From positions 15,094 to 79,093 of the forward strand of contig CAJUHV010000002.1 in NCBI GenBank assembly GCA_910586445.1: a DNA stretch of 64,000 bases, given 5' to 3'. Below, piece by piece: positions 17,448 through 26,742 of this stretch. Origin of the DNA: an uncultured Eubacterium sp. (GTDB taxonomy: Bacteria > Bacillota > Clostridia > Lachnospirales > Lachnospiraceae). Within the stretch, counting starts at the first letter, position 1; each line of letters starts with the position of its first letter. Under the pieces are notes generated by a model. It was not told the DNA's origin. It ran no database searches and saw only the letters and a program-made list of their open reading frames with translations. A program made the position numbers and the translations under genes.

Positions 17448-18704
17448 ATGGGCATGACTATGACCCAGAAAATACTGGCAGCACATGCAGGATTAGAAAG
17501 CGTGACAGCAGGGCAGCTGATCGAGGCAGACTTAGACCTCGTATTAGGAAACGATATTACTTCACCAGTTGCAATTCATGAAATTGAAAAAATGAATGTA
17601 GACGGTGTGTTCCACAAAGATAAGATTGCGCTTGTAATGGATCATTTTGTACCAAACAAAGACATTAAATCCGCACAGCATTGTAAATGCGTCCGCGAGT
17701 TTGCATGCAGACATGAAATAACCAATTATTATGATGTAGGAAAAATGGGCATCGAGCACGCACTGCTGCCGGAGCAGGGACTGACAGTGGCAGGCGATGT
17801 GATTATCGGGGCAGACTCACATACATGTACGTATGGCGCACTCGGTGCATTTTCTACCGGCGTAGGCAGTACGGATATGGCAGCAGGCATGGCGACCGGA
17901 AAGGCATGGTTTAAAGTGCCGTCAGCCATTAAAGTAATCGTAACAGGAGCACCGCGCAGGTATGTGAGCGGAAAAGACCTGATTCTTCACCTGATTGGAA
18001 TGATCGGCGTAGACGGCGCTTTGTACCAGTCGTTAGAATTTACAGGCGACGGCATTGCAAACCTTACGATGGATGACAGGTTTACGATTGCAAATATGGC
18101 TATTGAAGCAGGTGCCAAAAATGGAATTTTCCCGGTAGATGCCCTGGCAGAGGAATATATGAAAACGCATTCCAAGCGTGCATATAAAATATACGAAGCG
18201 GATGCCGATGCAGAATATGAGCGGGAGATTACGATTGATTTAAGCACATTAAAGTCAACAGTTGCATTTCCGCATCTGCCGGAAAACACAAAGACCATTG
18301 ATGAAGTCGGCGATATTAAAATCGATCAGGTAGTGATCGGCTCCTGTACGAACGGACGCTTAGATGACCTGCGCTGCGCTGCTGAGATTTTAAAGGGCAG
18401 AAAAGCAGCAGACGGTATCCGTGTTATTATTATTCCGGCTACACAGCAGATCTATCTGGATGCAATGGAAGAAGGGCTGCTTCGGATTTTTGTAGAAGCG
18501 GGTGCAATCGTAAGCGCACCTACCTGTGGGCCGTGCTTGGGCGGCTATATGGGCATTCTGGCAGAAGGAGAACGCTGCGTATCTACCACAAACCGCAATT
18601 TCGTAGGGCGTATGGGACATGTAGAGTCTGAGATTTACCTTGCAAGCCCTGCGGTAGCGGCAGCCAGTGCCATTACAGGCAGGATATCAGGACCAGAAAA
18701 TTAG
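17448..18704 (+). CDS. leuC: 3-isopropylmalate dehydratase large subunit
   Basis: 418 residues from ATG 17448, chosen because AAGGAGG lies nine bases upstream; the longer frame from 17403 runs through the promoter. It is the short, thermophile/archaeal-type LeuC (about 420 residues). It isomerises 2- to 3-isopropylmalate with a 4Fe-4S cluster; the three cluster cysteines appear in GSCTNGR and in PTCGPCLGG. Acts with LeuD, encoded 13 bp downstream. Close relatives include homoaconitase and 2,3-dimethylmalate dehydratase, so substrate is slightly uncertain; nearby ilvC supports leucine synthesis. Confidence 0.93.
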   Translation: MGMTMTQKILAAHAGLESVTAGQLIEADLDLVLGNDITSPVAIHEIEKMNVDGVFHKDKIALVMDHFVPNKDIKSAQHCKCVREFACRHEITNYYDVGKMGIEHALLPEQGLTVAGDVIIGADSHTCTYGALGAFSTGVGSTDMAAGMATGKAWFKVPSAIKVIVTGAPRRYVSGKDLILHLIGMIGVDGALYQSLEFTGDGIANLTMDDRFTIANMAIEAGAKNGIFPVDALAEEYMKTHSKRAYKIYEADADAEYEREITIDLSTLKSTVAFPHLPENTKTIDEVGDIKIDQVVIGSCTNGRLDDLRCAAEILKGRKAADGIRVIIIPATQQIYLDAMEEGLLRIFVEAGAIVSAPTCGPCLGGYMGILAEGERCVSTTNRNFVGRMGHVESEIYLASPAVAAASAITGRISGPEN

Positions 18705-18717
18705 GAGGACAAAATCA

Positions 18718-19206
18718 ATGAAAGCAAACGGCCATGTATTTAAATATGGTGATAATGTAGATACGGATGTAATCATTCCTGCCAGATATCTGAATTCTTC
18801 AGATCCGGCAGAATTAGCACAGCACTGCATGGAAGATATTGATGCTTCATTTGTAGGCAGTGTGAAAAAAGGCGACATTATTGTAGCAGATAAAAATTTC
18901 GGCTGCGGCTCATCCAGAGAGCATGCACCGCTTGCGATCAAGGCTTCCGGCATCAGCTGCGTGATCGCACAGACCTTTGCACGTATTTTTTACCGCAATG
19001 CAATCAATATCGGGCTTCCGATTATCGAATGTCCTGAAGCCTCAAAAGGCATTGAAGCCGGAGATGAGGTAGAGGTAGATTTTGACAGCGGCATCATCTA
19101 CAATAGGACAAAAAATACACAGTACCAGGGACAGGCTTTTCCGCCGTTTATGCAGAAAATCATCGAAGCAGAGGGTCTGGTAAATTATATTAATCAAGGA
19201 AATTAA
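18718..19206 (+). CDS. leuD: 3-isopropylmalate dehydratase small subunit
   Basis: 162 residues from ATG 18718, with AGGAGG eight bases upstream; the frame extends upstream to 18667 only as overlap with leuC. Typical LeuD swivel domain: [15 protein letters not shown], then [14 protein letters not shown], the loop that orders substrate. Forms the heterodimer with LeuC. leuB does not follow; instead a HipA-like kinase gene begins 41 bp later, which may be in the same transcript. Confidence 0.95.
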   Translation: MKANGHVFKYGDNVDTDVIIPARYLNSSDPAELAQHCMEDIDASFVGSVKKGDIIVADKNFGCGSSREHAPLAIKASGISCVIAQTFARIFYRNAINIGLPIIECPEASKGIEAGDEVEVDFDSGIIYNRTKNTQYQGQAFPPFMQKIIEAEGLVNYINQGN

Positions 19207-19247
19207 ATGCTAATTTCACAAGAATTTAACAAAATCTGGGAGGATTT

Positions 19248-20402
19248 ATGGAAATGCAGGATATGCTGCTGATGATGAAAGATACAGCCGTCATGCGCAT
19301 AAATTTTGATTATGGCGCATTTGAGGTCTTGAATCAACAGCTGCTGCCGTACCGGCTGCAGGGAGCCATACGCAGAGTGCCTGATTTTGACGAAATAAAA
19401 TCCAGATATGATGATGTGCGCAGGCAGGTGGCAATACGTAAAAACAGTGAAGCAGTGACTGCCTTTCTGGCAGGGCGTGTGCTGCCGCTGACCAGGGATC
19501 ATGCAAAAAAAGTGTACAGCCTTCTGCATCTTGATCAGGCGCAGGATGATTATTCCAAAGCCAAAATTGCGCTGATGTGCCGCGCAGTTTCCCTGCAGGA
19601 CAATTACTGGGTCAAATCAGAGTCCGATCCTGTCGTCTGGAAAGATGTAAATATACGGACAAATCATTTAAATGAGATTATTGCACAGGTATCACTGCAT
19701 GGATCATCGCTTTCCCTGCAGGGCAGGATTGAAGGAAACATATTTGTATCGCCAGAAATCACAGGGCAGGGGGCATATGCAAAGGCATGGTTTCGCCGTG
19801 ACGATGGATTGTGGCTGTATAAAGCGGGTGCAAAAGATCCTACAGAATCCAGAATTGAAGTAATGGTGTCAGGTCTTTTGGATTTGTGTAATGTAGACCA
19901 CCTGCAGTATCTGGCGGCAGAATCCAATGGCATTTACTGCTGCAGGTGCCGGTGTATGACGACGGAGCAGATCAGCATTTTATCTGCCATGGATTACCAT
20001 TCCTACTGTATCAGAAACGAACTGGATTTTGATAAAGAATGCCTGCGTATCGACGCGGATTCTGTTTATAAAATGTGGATTGTAGATTATTTAATTGCAA
20101 ACCGTGACAGGCACAGCATGAACTGGGGATTTTTTATCGAGGCAGATTCCAATCAGATTCTGGGCTGCCATCCTCTGTACGATCATAATAATTCTTTTGA
20201 CATCGATTTTATGCAGGATGAGGAGGCAGATTACCAGGCAGTAAACGGCATGACAATGGCCGGGGCAGCACAAGAAGCAATGAAGCATGTAGATTTTCAT
20301 TTCTTCAGAGAGCCTGTTCGGGCAGATTTTATTACAGAACGCCAGTTTCGGACATTTATGGGCAGAGCCGAAAAGCTGGGAATAGGCGTTAGTCCTGACT
20401 AG
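19248..20402 (+). CDS. HipA-like Ser/Thr kinase without HipB partner
   Basis: 384 residues. The C-terminal half resembles the HipA kinase fold: FVSPEITGQGAYAKAWFRR, WLYKAG (ATP-binding lysine region), then the catalytic loop DYLIANRDRHSMNWGFF (HipA-type N-x-DRHxxN) and the metal-binding PLYDHNNSFD. The N-terminal ~120 residues do not look like the usual HipA N-subdomain and I cannot assign them. No HTH antitoxin (HipB) lies beside it. The gene follows leuD by 41 bp on the same strand and overlaps the convergent AP2-like gene by 14 bp. A protein or nucleotide kinase is likely; toxin activity is unproven. Confidence 0.78.
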   Translation: MEMQDMLLMMKDTAVMRINFDYGAFEVLNQQLLPYRLQGAIRRVPDFDEIKSRYDDVRRQVAIRKNSEAVTAFLAGRVLPLTRDHAKKVYSLLHLDQAQDDYSKAKIALMCRAVSLQDNYWVKSESDPVVWKDVNIRTNHLNEIIAQVSLHGSSLSLQGRIEGNIFVSPEITGQGAYAKAWFRRDDGLWLYKAGAKDPTESRIEVMVSGLLDLCNVDHLQYLAAESNGIYCCRCRCMTTEQISILSAMDYHSYCIRNELDFDKECLRIDADSVYKMWIVDYLIANRDRHSMNWGFFIEADSNQILGCHPLYDHNNSFDIDFMQDEEADYQAVNGMTMAGAAQEAMKHVDFHFFREPVRADFITERQFRTFMGRAEKLGIGVSPD

Positions 20403-21195
20403 AAAATCTGGACAGATATTTTAAGTATTTTGCAGAAAGCTGGATCTGCGTATAAGCCTGTGCATAGTCACGTGCAGACATCTCTGTCAGGAAATTCGTA
20501 GGAAAATTTTTGGTTATGCCATGCTGATGTGCCAGATCGACAGCCTTGTTGTAAGCAATCGCAGCTTCATGCAGCGCGGCATAGCTGCCGACACGGTAAT
20601 CCCCCTTGATATGAATAAACGTATCATAAGTGATCAGCCCGTTTTTATTGCAGCGCCTTACGCCGTGAAACGGGTTGACATTGATGATATTTGCATACCG
20701 CAGGTCATAAGGGTCCTGGTTTGCAAACAGATAGTCTTTGCCTGCAGCGGCAAAATTGCGTATGCCGTACCGGGAAAGTATTGTCACCTGCATGCCGTAA
20801 TCATTAACGTATAAACGCCCGCCCCGTCTGAGCAGCTTATGCCCGGAAAAATAAAACAGGTCGTCGATGTCAAATTTATAGATTTCATCTGGAGTCAGAT
20901 AATAGCAGAAATAAGTGCGGTACATATAAATCGGATTTTTAATATATATATTGTTATCCCGATAATTCAGCAGGGAAACGATTTTTTCATGATTTAACTG
21001 GTAATGGGAGAATGATACATTATTTATAGTAGTCTGTGTATCCGACAGCAGCCCGCCGGCTTCTAAATAAGCCTGATGCGCCTCTGATTCGGTCTGAAAG
21101 CTCCCAAGGCTGATGTGCTTGCTTCGATACGTAATATTGGAACGGTAATAAATAGTGCCGTTCTTTTTTACGGCCTGATATACTCCTGCTAACAT
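20389..21195 (-). CDS. Double AP2-like DNA-binding protein with degenerate HNH core
   Basis: 268 residues. Residues 1-48 (GVYQAVKKNGTIYYRSNITY then HISLGSFQTESEAHQAYLEA) match a bacterial AP2/integrase-type DNA-binding domain. A second AP2-like unit follows near 185-240 (FHGVRRCNKNG, YRVGSYAALHEAAIAYNKAV). Between them, FANQDPYDLRYANIINVN matches the second half of HNH homing-type nucleases (NGDPLDNRRENL), but the catalytic His before it is replaced (DYLFANQD). It looks like a homing-endonuclease relative turned DNA-binding protein. It converges with and overlaps the HipA-like gene; a cttattt-type weak Shine-Dalgarno precedes its ATG. Confidence 0.7.
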   Translation of the reverse strand: MLAGVYQAVKKNGTIYYRSNITYRSKHISLGSFQTESEAHQAYLEAGGLLSDTQTTINNVSFSHYQLNHEKIVSLLNYRDNNIYIKNPIYMYRTYFCYYLTPDEIYKFDIDDLFYFSGHKLLRRGGRLYVNDYGMQVTILSRYGIRNFAAAGKDYLFANQDPYDLRYANIINVNPFHGVRRCNKNGLITYDTFIHIKGDYRVGSYAALHEAAIAYNKAVDLAHQHGITKNFPTNFLTEMSARDYAQAYTQIQLSAKYLKYLSRFSSQD

Positions 21196-21260
21196 AAATG
21201 CTCCTTATTTCATTGGTCTTTCTGTCTACTGCTTTTTTATTATAATATGTACATTAAGAC

Positions 21261-21288
21261 TTGTCAAAATGAGAATCTTGCTTATAAT
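21261..21288 (+). promoter_or_regulatory. Promoter of thrC
   Basis: TTGTCA (21261-21266), a 16-bp spacer and TATAAT (21283-21288), 36 bp before the thrC start. Confidence 0.7.
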
Positions 21289-21323
21289 AATATTAGAAAA
21301 TGCAAATGAAAGAGGATAAAATC

Positions 21324-22811
21324 ATGGATTTAATGTATTCAAGCACACGTAATGCGGATCTAAAAGTGACTGCCTCACAGGCTGTCTTAAAAGGCCTGGC
21401 AGATGACGGCGGACTGTTTGTGCCGGAGCATATACCGGCGCTGGATGTAAGCTTAAAAGAATTGTCCGGCATGACCTATCAGGAGACCGCATACGAAGTA
21501 ATGAAGCTGTTTCTGACAGATTATACGCAGCAGGAATTAAAGGAATGCATACGTGCAGCCTATGACAGCAAGTTTGATACCGAAGAAATTGTACCGGTTG
21601 TATCTGTGGACGGGGCGTACTATTTAGAACTGTTCCACGGAGCTACCATTGCATTTAAGGATATGGCGTTGTCGATCCTGCCGCACCTTATGACTACGGC
21701 TGCCCGCAAAAACAATGTGACAAATGAAATCGTCATATTGACAGCGACATCCGGCGATACCGGGAAAGCAGCACTGGCAGGATTTGCAGATGTAAAAGGA
21801 ACCAAAATCATCGTATTTTATCCTAAGGGAGGCGTCAGCCCGATACAGGAAAAGCAGATGGTTACGCAGGCCGGGGCAAATACGCATGTCGTAGGCATAC
21901 ACGGTAACTTTGACCAGGCACAGACGGGCGTAAAACAGATGTTTGCAGACAAAGCGTTTGAACGCGAATTAAAGGAACACGGCTTTCAGTTTTCCTCTGC
22001 AAATTCGATCAATATCGGGCGGCTCGTACCGCAGATCGTATACTATGTATATGCATATGCGAGGCTTCTTGCAAAAGGCGAGATCAAGGAAGGCGAGTGC
22101 ATCAATGCAGCTGTTCCGACAGGCAATTTCGGCAATATACTGGCAGCGTATTATGCAAAAAAAATGGGACTGCCGATCGCAAAGCTGATCTGTGCTTCGA
22201 ATGAAAACAAGGTATTGTACGATTTCTTCCAGACCGGAACTTATGATAAAAACCGTGAATTTGTACTGACGACTTCCCCTTCTATGGATATATTAATATC
22301 CAGCAACCTGGAGCGGCTTATTTACCGCATCGCAGGAAATGACGCAGCAAAGAATGCGCAGCTTATGAAGCAGCTTGCAGAAGGCGGGGTATATCAGATC
22401 ACAGAGGACATGCGCAGGGAGCTGTCCGACTTTTATGGAAACTACGTGGACGAGCAGGAGTGTGCGCAGGTTATCCGCAGCCTGTATGAAAAGACCGGAT
22501 ATGTGCTGGATACACATACTGCCGTTGCAGCAGGCGTCTATCAAAAATATCAGTCTGATACAGGCGACCAGACAAAGACAGTGATTGCCTCTACGGCAAG
22601 CCCGTTTAAATTTACAAGAAGCGTTATGAAGGCAGCCGCGCCGGATTTTGGCGAGAAGAATGATTTTGAGCTGGCAGACGAGCTGAGCAGAATCGCGCAT
22701 GTCAAAGTACCAAGGGCGGTAGAAGAGATCCGCACAGCGAAAGTACTGCATAATACGGTATGTGAAGTCAGCCAGATGCCTGAAACAGTAAAGAAATTTT
22801 TAAAAATTTAA
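21324..22811 (+). CDS. thrC: Threonine synthase
   Basis: 495 residues from ATG 21324 (AGAGGATAA upstream; the frame from 21300 lies closer to the -10 box). It converts O-phosphohomoserine to threonine with PLP. The N-terminus MDLMYSSTRN and GLADDGGLFVPE mark the longer ThrC class; the PLP lysine is in IAFKDMALS; the phosphate-binding loop is TATSGDTGKAAL; PTGNFGNILA and ASTASPFKF follow. Single gene with its own promoter; no hom or thrB next to it. Confidence 0.96.
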   Translation: MDLMYSSTRNADLKVTASQAVLKGLADDGGLFVPEHIPALDVSLKELSGMTYQETAYEVMKLFLTDYTQQELKECIRAAYDSKFDTEEIVPVVSVDGAYYLELFHGATIAFKDMALSILPHLMTTAARKNNVTNEIVILTATSGDTGKAALAGFADVKGTKIIVFYPKGGVSPIQEKQMVTQAGANTHVVGIHGNFDQAQTGVKQMFADKAFERELKEHGFQFSSANSINIGRLVPQIVYYVYAYARLLAKGEIKEGECINAAVPTGNFGNILAAYYAKKMGLPIAKLICASNENKVLYDFFQTGTYDKNREFVLTTSPSMDILISSNLERLIYRIAGNDAAKNAQLMKQLAEGGVYQITEDMRRELSDFYGNYVDEQECAQVIRSLYEKTGYVLDTHTAVAAGVYQKYQSDTGDQTKTVIASTASPFKFTRSVMKAAAPDFGEKNDFELADELSRIAHVKVPRAVEEIRTAKVLHNTVCEVSQMPETVKKFLKI

Positions 22812-22846
22812 CGGAAGATAAAAAAGCGTATATAATGCAGATAAAA

Positions 22847-22888
22847 ATATGGTGTCAAAACAAACGCATGATTGTTTTGGCACCATAT
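22847..22888. terminator. Bidirectional hairpin between convergent genes
   Basis: A 17-bp stem (22847-22863 with 22872-22888, one G/T mismatch) with an 8-nt loop sits between thrC and the convergent CheX-like gene. T-tracts are poor on both sides, yet the position makes a terminator role likely. Confidence 0.6.
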
Positions 22889-22935
22889 TAAAATGATAAA
22901 AACCACACAAATATGTATCAATAGAGCTGTCATTG

Positions 22936-23823
22936 TTAAAAAGATAATAAAAAATGAATCGTTCCAAATGGATACAGGATCGGAAACAGATAGGACACTG
23001 TCTCTGCATGGATTTCTACTGTATCACCTTCATGAACCTCAGGAGGTGACAGCTGAAGCTCTATAGAGTTATTATTGGACATATTTACAGTAAACAGGCC
23101 GTTGTGAAGATTTAAAAAGTCCTCTAATGAAGCCTGTACATATTCATCAAATTCATTGAACGTATCCATTGCATATCGAGAAGCAAATTCAATTGCCATT
23201 TCGCGGCTCATGTCGATAGCAGAAGTAATATCGTATACACCGACAATGTGCTGGGTTATGGAAAACTGTGTCGGCAGTTCGCTGCATCTGACCGGCGTAA
23301 GAGGCGTAAAATCAGCACCGATAAAGCGGATCAGATTATTGAAAAGCAATGTCAGGTAGGATTCGTATAAGGTACTGTTTTCAATATCTTTCAGCTTAAA
23401 ATAGTGCCGGATTAATTTTGTCACCTGTTCTTTCTGGTCAATCTGCAGGTCAAGATCGTAGATCTCATGCTCAGATTCATAGTCAATGATTAAATCTTCA
23501 AGATCTGCATTCGTGATGATTCCTTCTTCAATTAAAATCTGGCCCAGAAGCAGATATTCTGGACTCTGCTCGGATAATAAGCGGTTTACCTGATCTTCTG
23601 TAAGATAATGGCGCTCGACAGCGAGCTCGCCAAAATGCTTATCTTCATGTGTCTGCGCAATAACAATGTCGTCTATCTCATTGGCAGTCATCAGGTTATG
23701 GTACATAGCCAGCGTTCCTAATTTGATATGGCTGGTTGATTCTTTTCCAATAGCCAGAATCAGCTGGTCTGGTGTTACAACATTACGGCTCAAAAGAAAA
23801 TTACCAAAAAATTGTGTATACAT
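22936..23823 (-). CDS. Two-domain protein: MshEN-like N-terminus and CheX/CheC-like phosphatase domain
   Basis: 295 residues. The N-terminal half has two tandem copies resembling the GspE/PilB N-terminal (MshEN) fold: NFLLSRNVVTPDQL... KLGTLAMYHNLMTANEIDD and GQILIEEGIITNADLEDLI. The C-terminal half (about 145-295) resembles CheX/CheC: QHIVGVYDITSAIDMSREMA, then LEDFLNLHNGLF, where DFLN occupies the place of the ExxN phosphatase motif. The gene lies 18 bp after a single-domain response regulator, so it probably dephosphorylates or binds that regulator. Whether the MshEN-like part binds cyclic-di-GMP, as in MshE, is open. Confidence 0.7.
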   Translation of the reverse strand: MYTQFFGNFLLSRNVVTPDQLILAIGKESTSHIKLGTLAMYHNLMTANEIDDIVIAQTHEDKHFGELAVERHYLTEDQVNRLLSEQSPEYLLLGQILIEEGIITNADLEDLIIDYESEHEIYDLDLQIDQKEQVTKLIRHYFKLKDIENSTLYESYLTLLFNNLIRFIGADFTPLTPVRCSELPTQFSITQHIVGVYDITSAIDMSREMAIEFASRYAMDTFNEFDEYVQASLEDFLNLHNGLFTVNMSNNNSIELQLSPPEVHEGDTVEIHAETVSYLFPILYPFGTIHFLLSF

Positions 23824-23841
23824 ATACCTAGCCTCCCCTGA

Positions 23842-24216
23842 TTAATGTTCGAAACGAGCTTCTACAACCCGCTGAATATTGGTGGCATTGAAAGGTTTTT
23901 GTACAAAATCCTTTGCACCCGCCTCAATTGCACTCTTTAACTGTTCTTTGGTGCCGATCGACGAAGCTATAATTACGATAGCGGAAGGATTGTGTTCAAT
24001 AATCTCCTTAGTAGCAGCAATACCGTCTTTGACTGGCATAACAATATCTAGGAATACAATATCTGCCGGCTCCTCTTTATATCGATCAATAGCCTCTTGG
24101 CCGTTCGCAGCTTCTATATAATGTATTCCGCCGAGCCTGGTTAAAATATCTTTTAATTGTTTCCGTGCCAGAATAGAATCATCTCCGATTAAAATTTTGG
24201 ATTCTGATAATAACAT
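23842..24216 (-). CDS. Single-domain response regulator (CheY-like)
   Basis: 124 residues, one receiver domain. Acidic pocket GDDS near the N-terminus, phospho-acceptor Asp in DIVFLDIVMPVKDG, conserved Ser/Thr in VIIASS and Lys in FVQKPF. No output domain, so it acts by protein contact. Two-gene unit with the CheX-like gene that follows by 18 bp. No histidine kinase is near; the MCP at 39.7 kb suggests the organism has a chemosensory system. AAGGAGTG precedes the ATG. Confidence 0.9.
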   Translation of the reverse strand: MLLSESKILIGDDSILARKQLKDILTRLGGIHYIEAANGQEAIDRYKEEPADIVFLDIVMPVKDGIAATKEIIEHNPSAIVIIASSIGTKEQLKSAIEAGAKDFVQKPFNATNIQRVVEARFEH

Positions 24217-24334
24217 AATGATACACTCCTTTTTTTATACTACCTTATGAATAAATTTTACAAGATAAATCCAAAATATGCAACGAAAAAATTGGAATAA
24301 TTCATAAAAAAGGTGCTAAAATTGTTTCTTCATG

Positions 24335-24388
24335 CAAAAAAACGGCTCCAAACGACAATTTTTTTATAAACTTTCGTCGTCTGGAGGC
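24335..24388 (-). terminator. Terminator after gltA
   Basis: Read on the minus strand: GCCTCCAGACGAC, an AT-rich loop, GTCGTTTGGAGCC-like arm and then a run of T (24335-24342). It ends citrate synthase transcription before the response-regulator gene. Confidence 0.8.
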
Positions 24389-24404
24389 AATTTTATCATT
24401 CATG

Positions 24405-24444
24405 ACAATAGAAAAGAAAATTTGTACAGCATACTTTTTATTGT
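24405..24444. repeat. ACAATAGAAAG hairpin repeat, copy 1 (diverged)
   Basis: A degenerate copy of the hairpin found at 29846, 33730 and 34563. Its right arm contains the gltA stop codon (24438-24440). Confidence 0.55.
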
Positions 24445-25814
24445 TCAGATACGCGGTCTGACATCTGAACATACTCTTTTCGGTTTGAAACACTCATATA
24501 AGCCGGTCTCATGATCTTGCCGTTATAGGAGATCTCCTCCAGCCTGTGGGCACTCCAGCCTGCAATACGCGCGATTGCAAAGATCGGGGTATACAGTTCC
24601 AAAGGCAGGCCGAGCATGCGGTATACAAATCCACTGTAAAAGTCTACATTCGGGCTGACGCCTTTGTAGATTTTGCGTTCATCGGCGATCACCTGCGGGG
24701 CAAGGCGCTCTACCATAGAATATAGGGCAAATTCGTCCGTATAGCCTTTTTCGATGGAAAGCCGTTCAACATAGGAGCGGAAGATGCGCGCACGCGGGTC
24801 TGAAAGCGAGTAAACAGCATGTCCCATGCCGTAAATAAGTCCTGCATGGTCAAATGCTTCTTTATTCAATATGGCCTTTAAATAGGTGCGGACTTCCTGC
24901 TCGTCCGTCCAGTCTTTCAGCTGCGACTTCATATCCTCAAACATCTGTACGACCTTAATATTGGCACCGCCATGTCTCGGGCCTTTTAAAGAGCCGATGG
25001 ATGCCGCAATTACAGAATATGTATCTGTCCCGGAAGAAGATACCAGATGCGTAGTAAATGTAGAGTTATTGCCGCCGCCGTGTTCCATATGGAGTACCAG
25101 GGCAATATCTAGTAATTTGGCTTCAAGCGGCGTATATTTGCTGTCTGGACGCAGAATATGAAGTATTGTTTCTGCCGTAGATAACTCGGGCAGAGGTTTG
25201 TGTATGAACAGGCTTTCACCATCATGATAATGGCGGTATGCCTGATAGCCGTAAACTGAAAGCAGTGGAAAAAGACTAATCAGCTGCATGCACTGGCGCA
25301 GTACATTAGGAATAGAAATATCATCGGCCTTGTTGTCGTAAGAATACAGCGTCAGAACGCTGCGGGAAAGCGTATTCATCATGTCCTGGCTCGGAGCTTT
25401 CATAATGATATCTCGTACAAAGCTGGTTGGCAGGGAACGGTAGTAAGAGAGCTGGTCCGTAAATTCTTTTAGCTCGGCTGTAGTAGGGAGCTTGCCGAAA
25501 ATAAGGAGAAATGCACTTTCTTCAAATCCAAAATGATTGTCCTGGCCGATTCCGGCTATAATGTCTCGTACATTGTAGCCACGGTAAAAAAGTTCTCCGT
25601 CAGCAGGAATTACTTGGTCCCCAACTCTTTTTGTAGCACACACCTCAGAAATTTCAGTCAGACCGACCAATACACCCTTGCCGTTGATATCACGCAGTCC
25701 GCGCTTGACATCGTATTTGGTATATAAGGATGGGTCAATCGTAAAATGCCGGCTGCTTAGATCGGCAAGATTTTGAATTTCAGGCGTGATTTTGGAAAAT
25801 TCATTATTTATCAT
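24438..25814 (-). CDS. gltA: Citrate synthase
   Basis: 458 residues. It condenses acetyl-CoA and oxaloacetate. Catalytic and substrate residues are visible in MEHGGGNNSTFTTH, PRHGGANIKV and YGMGHAVYSLSDPRARIF. It belongs to the long Firmicutes Si-type group with an N-terminal extension (residues 1-70). Start ATG 25814 with AGGAGG upstream. Together with icd (54 kb) it supplies 2-oxoglutarate. 2-methylcitrate synthase is a possible alternative but no methylcitrate genes are present. Confidence 0.94.
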   Translation of the reverse strand: MINNEFSKITPEIQNLADLSSRHFTIDPSLYTKYDVKRGLRDINGKGVLVGLTEISEVCATKRVGDQVIPADGELFYRGYNVRDIIAGIGQDNHFGFEESAFLLIFGKLPTTAELKEFTDQLSYYRSLPTSFVRDIIMKAPSQDMMNTLSRSVLTLYSYDNKADDISIPNVLRQCMQLISLFPLLSVYGYQAYRHYHDGESLFIHKPLPELSTAETILHILRPDSKYTPLEAKLLDIALVLHMEHGGGNNSTFTTHLVSSSGTDTYSVIAASIGSLKGPRHGGANIKVVQMFEDMKSQLKDWTDEQEVRTYLKAILNKEAFDHAGLIYGMGHAVYSLSDPRARIFRSYVERLSIEKGYTDEFALYSMVERLAPQVIADERKIYKGVSPNVDFYSGFVYRMLGLPLELYTPIFAIARIAGWSAHRLEEISYNGKIMRPAYMSVSNRKEYVQMSDRVSEQ

Positions 25815-26093
25815 AAATCATACCTCCTGTCTGCAAACTATATTACCACAGGATAAAACACGAAAACAAGGAAAAATATAAATATTCAATAAGTTTTTAC
25901 ATTATTAATAAAAAATTAATGAACAATCGGGATAGATTTTTTCTTCCAGATGTATTACAATAGAAACAAGGCAGGCGAAGCGCGGCCGGGAGAAATGCGA
26001 GGACTGATATAGGCAAATATAGATTCAAATATAGAAAAATCAAATTACATATCGGGAAATAGATCAATATAGAAAAATGAGAGGAATCGTAAA

Positions 26094-26498
26094 ATGGAAA
26101 TTAATATGCAAAATCTGGTAGAAAAAGCATATGCTGCAAAACAATACGCCTATGCGCCGTATTCCGGGTTTCATGTCGGGGCGGCGCTGCTGTGTGGCGA
26201 TGGAACTATTTTTACCGGCTGCAATATCGAAAATGCAGCGTATTCACCGGCCAACTGTGCAGAGCGTACCGCGGTATTTAAGGCTGTCTCTGAGGGATAC
26301 CGTTCGTTCTTGGCAATTGCGGTCGCAGGCAGCAGCGGAGAGTATCTGGCTCCGTGCGGAGTATGCAGGCAGGTGCTGATGGAATTTTGCGACCCGGACA
26401 GTTTCTTGGTCATTCTGGCAAAAAACCAGACGCAGTACCAGTCCTTCCGGCTGGGTGAGCTGTTTCCGCACGCTTTTTCTAAGACAGATCTTGTATAA
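26094..26498 (+). CDS. cdd: Cytidine deaminase
   Basis: 134 residues, the normal size of the homotetrameric type. It deaminates cytidine and deoxycytidine to uridine forms. Zinc ligands and catalytic Glu: NCAERTAVF and PCGVCRQVL; substrate loop FHVGAALL, NIENAAYSP. GAGGAATCG precedes the ATG. Single gene. Upstream (25.9-26.1 kb) is AT-rich with the short repeat CAAATATAGA-like units and no clear feature. Confidence 0.95.
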   Translation: MEINMQNLVEKAYAAKQYAYAPYSGFHVGAALLCGDGTIFTGCNIENAAYSPANCAERTAVFKAVSEGYRSFLAIAVAGSSGEYLAPCGVCRQVLMEFCDPDSFLVILAKNQTQYQSFRLGELFPHAFSKTDLV

Positions 26499-26640
26499 CT
26501 GTGCAGGTATCCTCATAAAATCTGATAGAAATAATTATTGTGCAGACTGGCTCTGCCGTACCAGTGAAAAAACAGCAGGCAGGCTTTCATAGGCTTTTAT
26601 GAAAAAATGTCTTGTTATGGAATAAAATGTGAAAAATAGA

Positions 26641-26668
26641 TTGACAAAAAAACAGCATAGTGTATAGT
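26641..26668 (+). promoter_or_regulatory. Promoter of pckA
   Basis: TTGACA (26641-26646), a 16-bp spacer and TATAGT (26663-26668), about 75 bp upstream of the start; a further TATAAT at 26670-26675 is too distant from this -35 box. Confidence 0.65.
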
Positions 26669-26742
26669 TTATAATAGTGAGATTTCCCATGTATACAGTG
26701 GGAATTTAATCCTAAATATTAATTACAAGGAGGAATATAGAA

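Noticed and set aside
19207..19247. HipB antitoxin before the HipA-like gene
   Set aside because: The gap is 41 bp and leuD precedes it; no helix-turn-helix gene is adjacent on either side.
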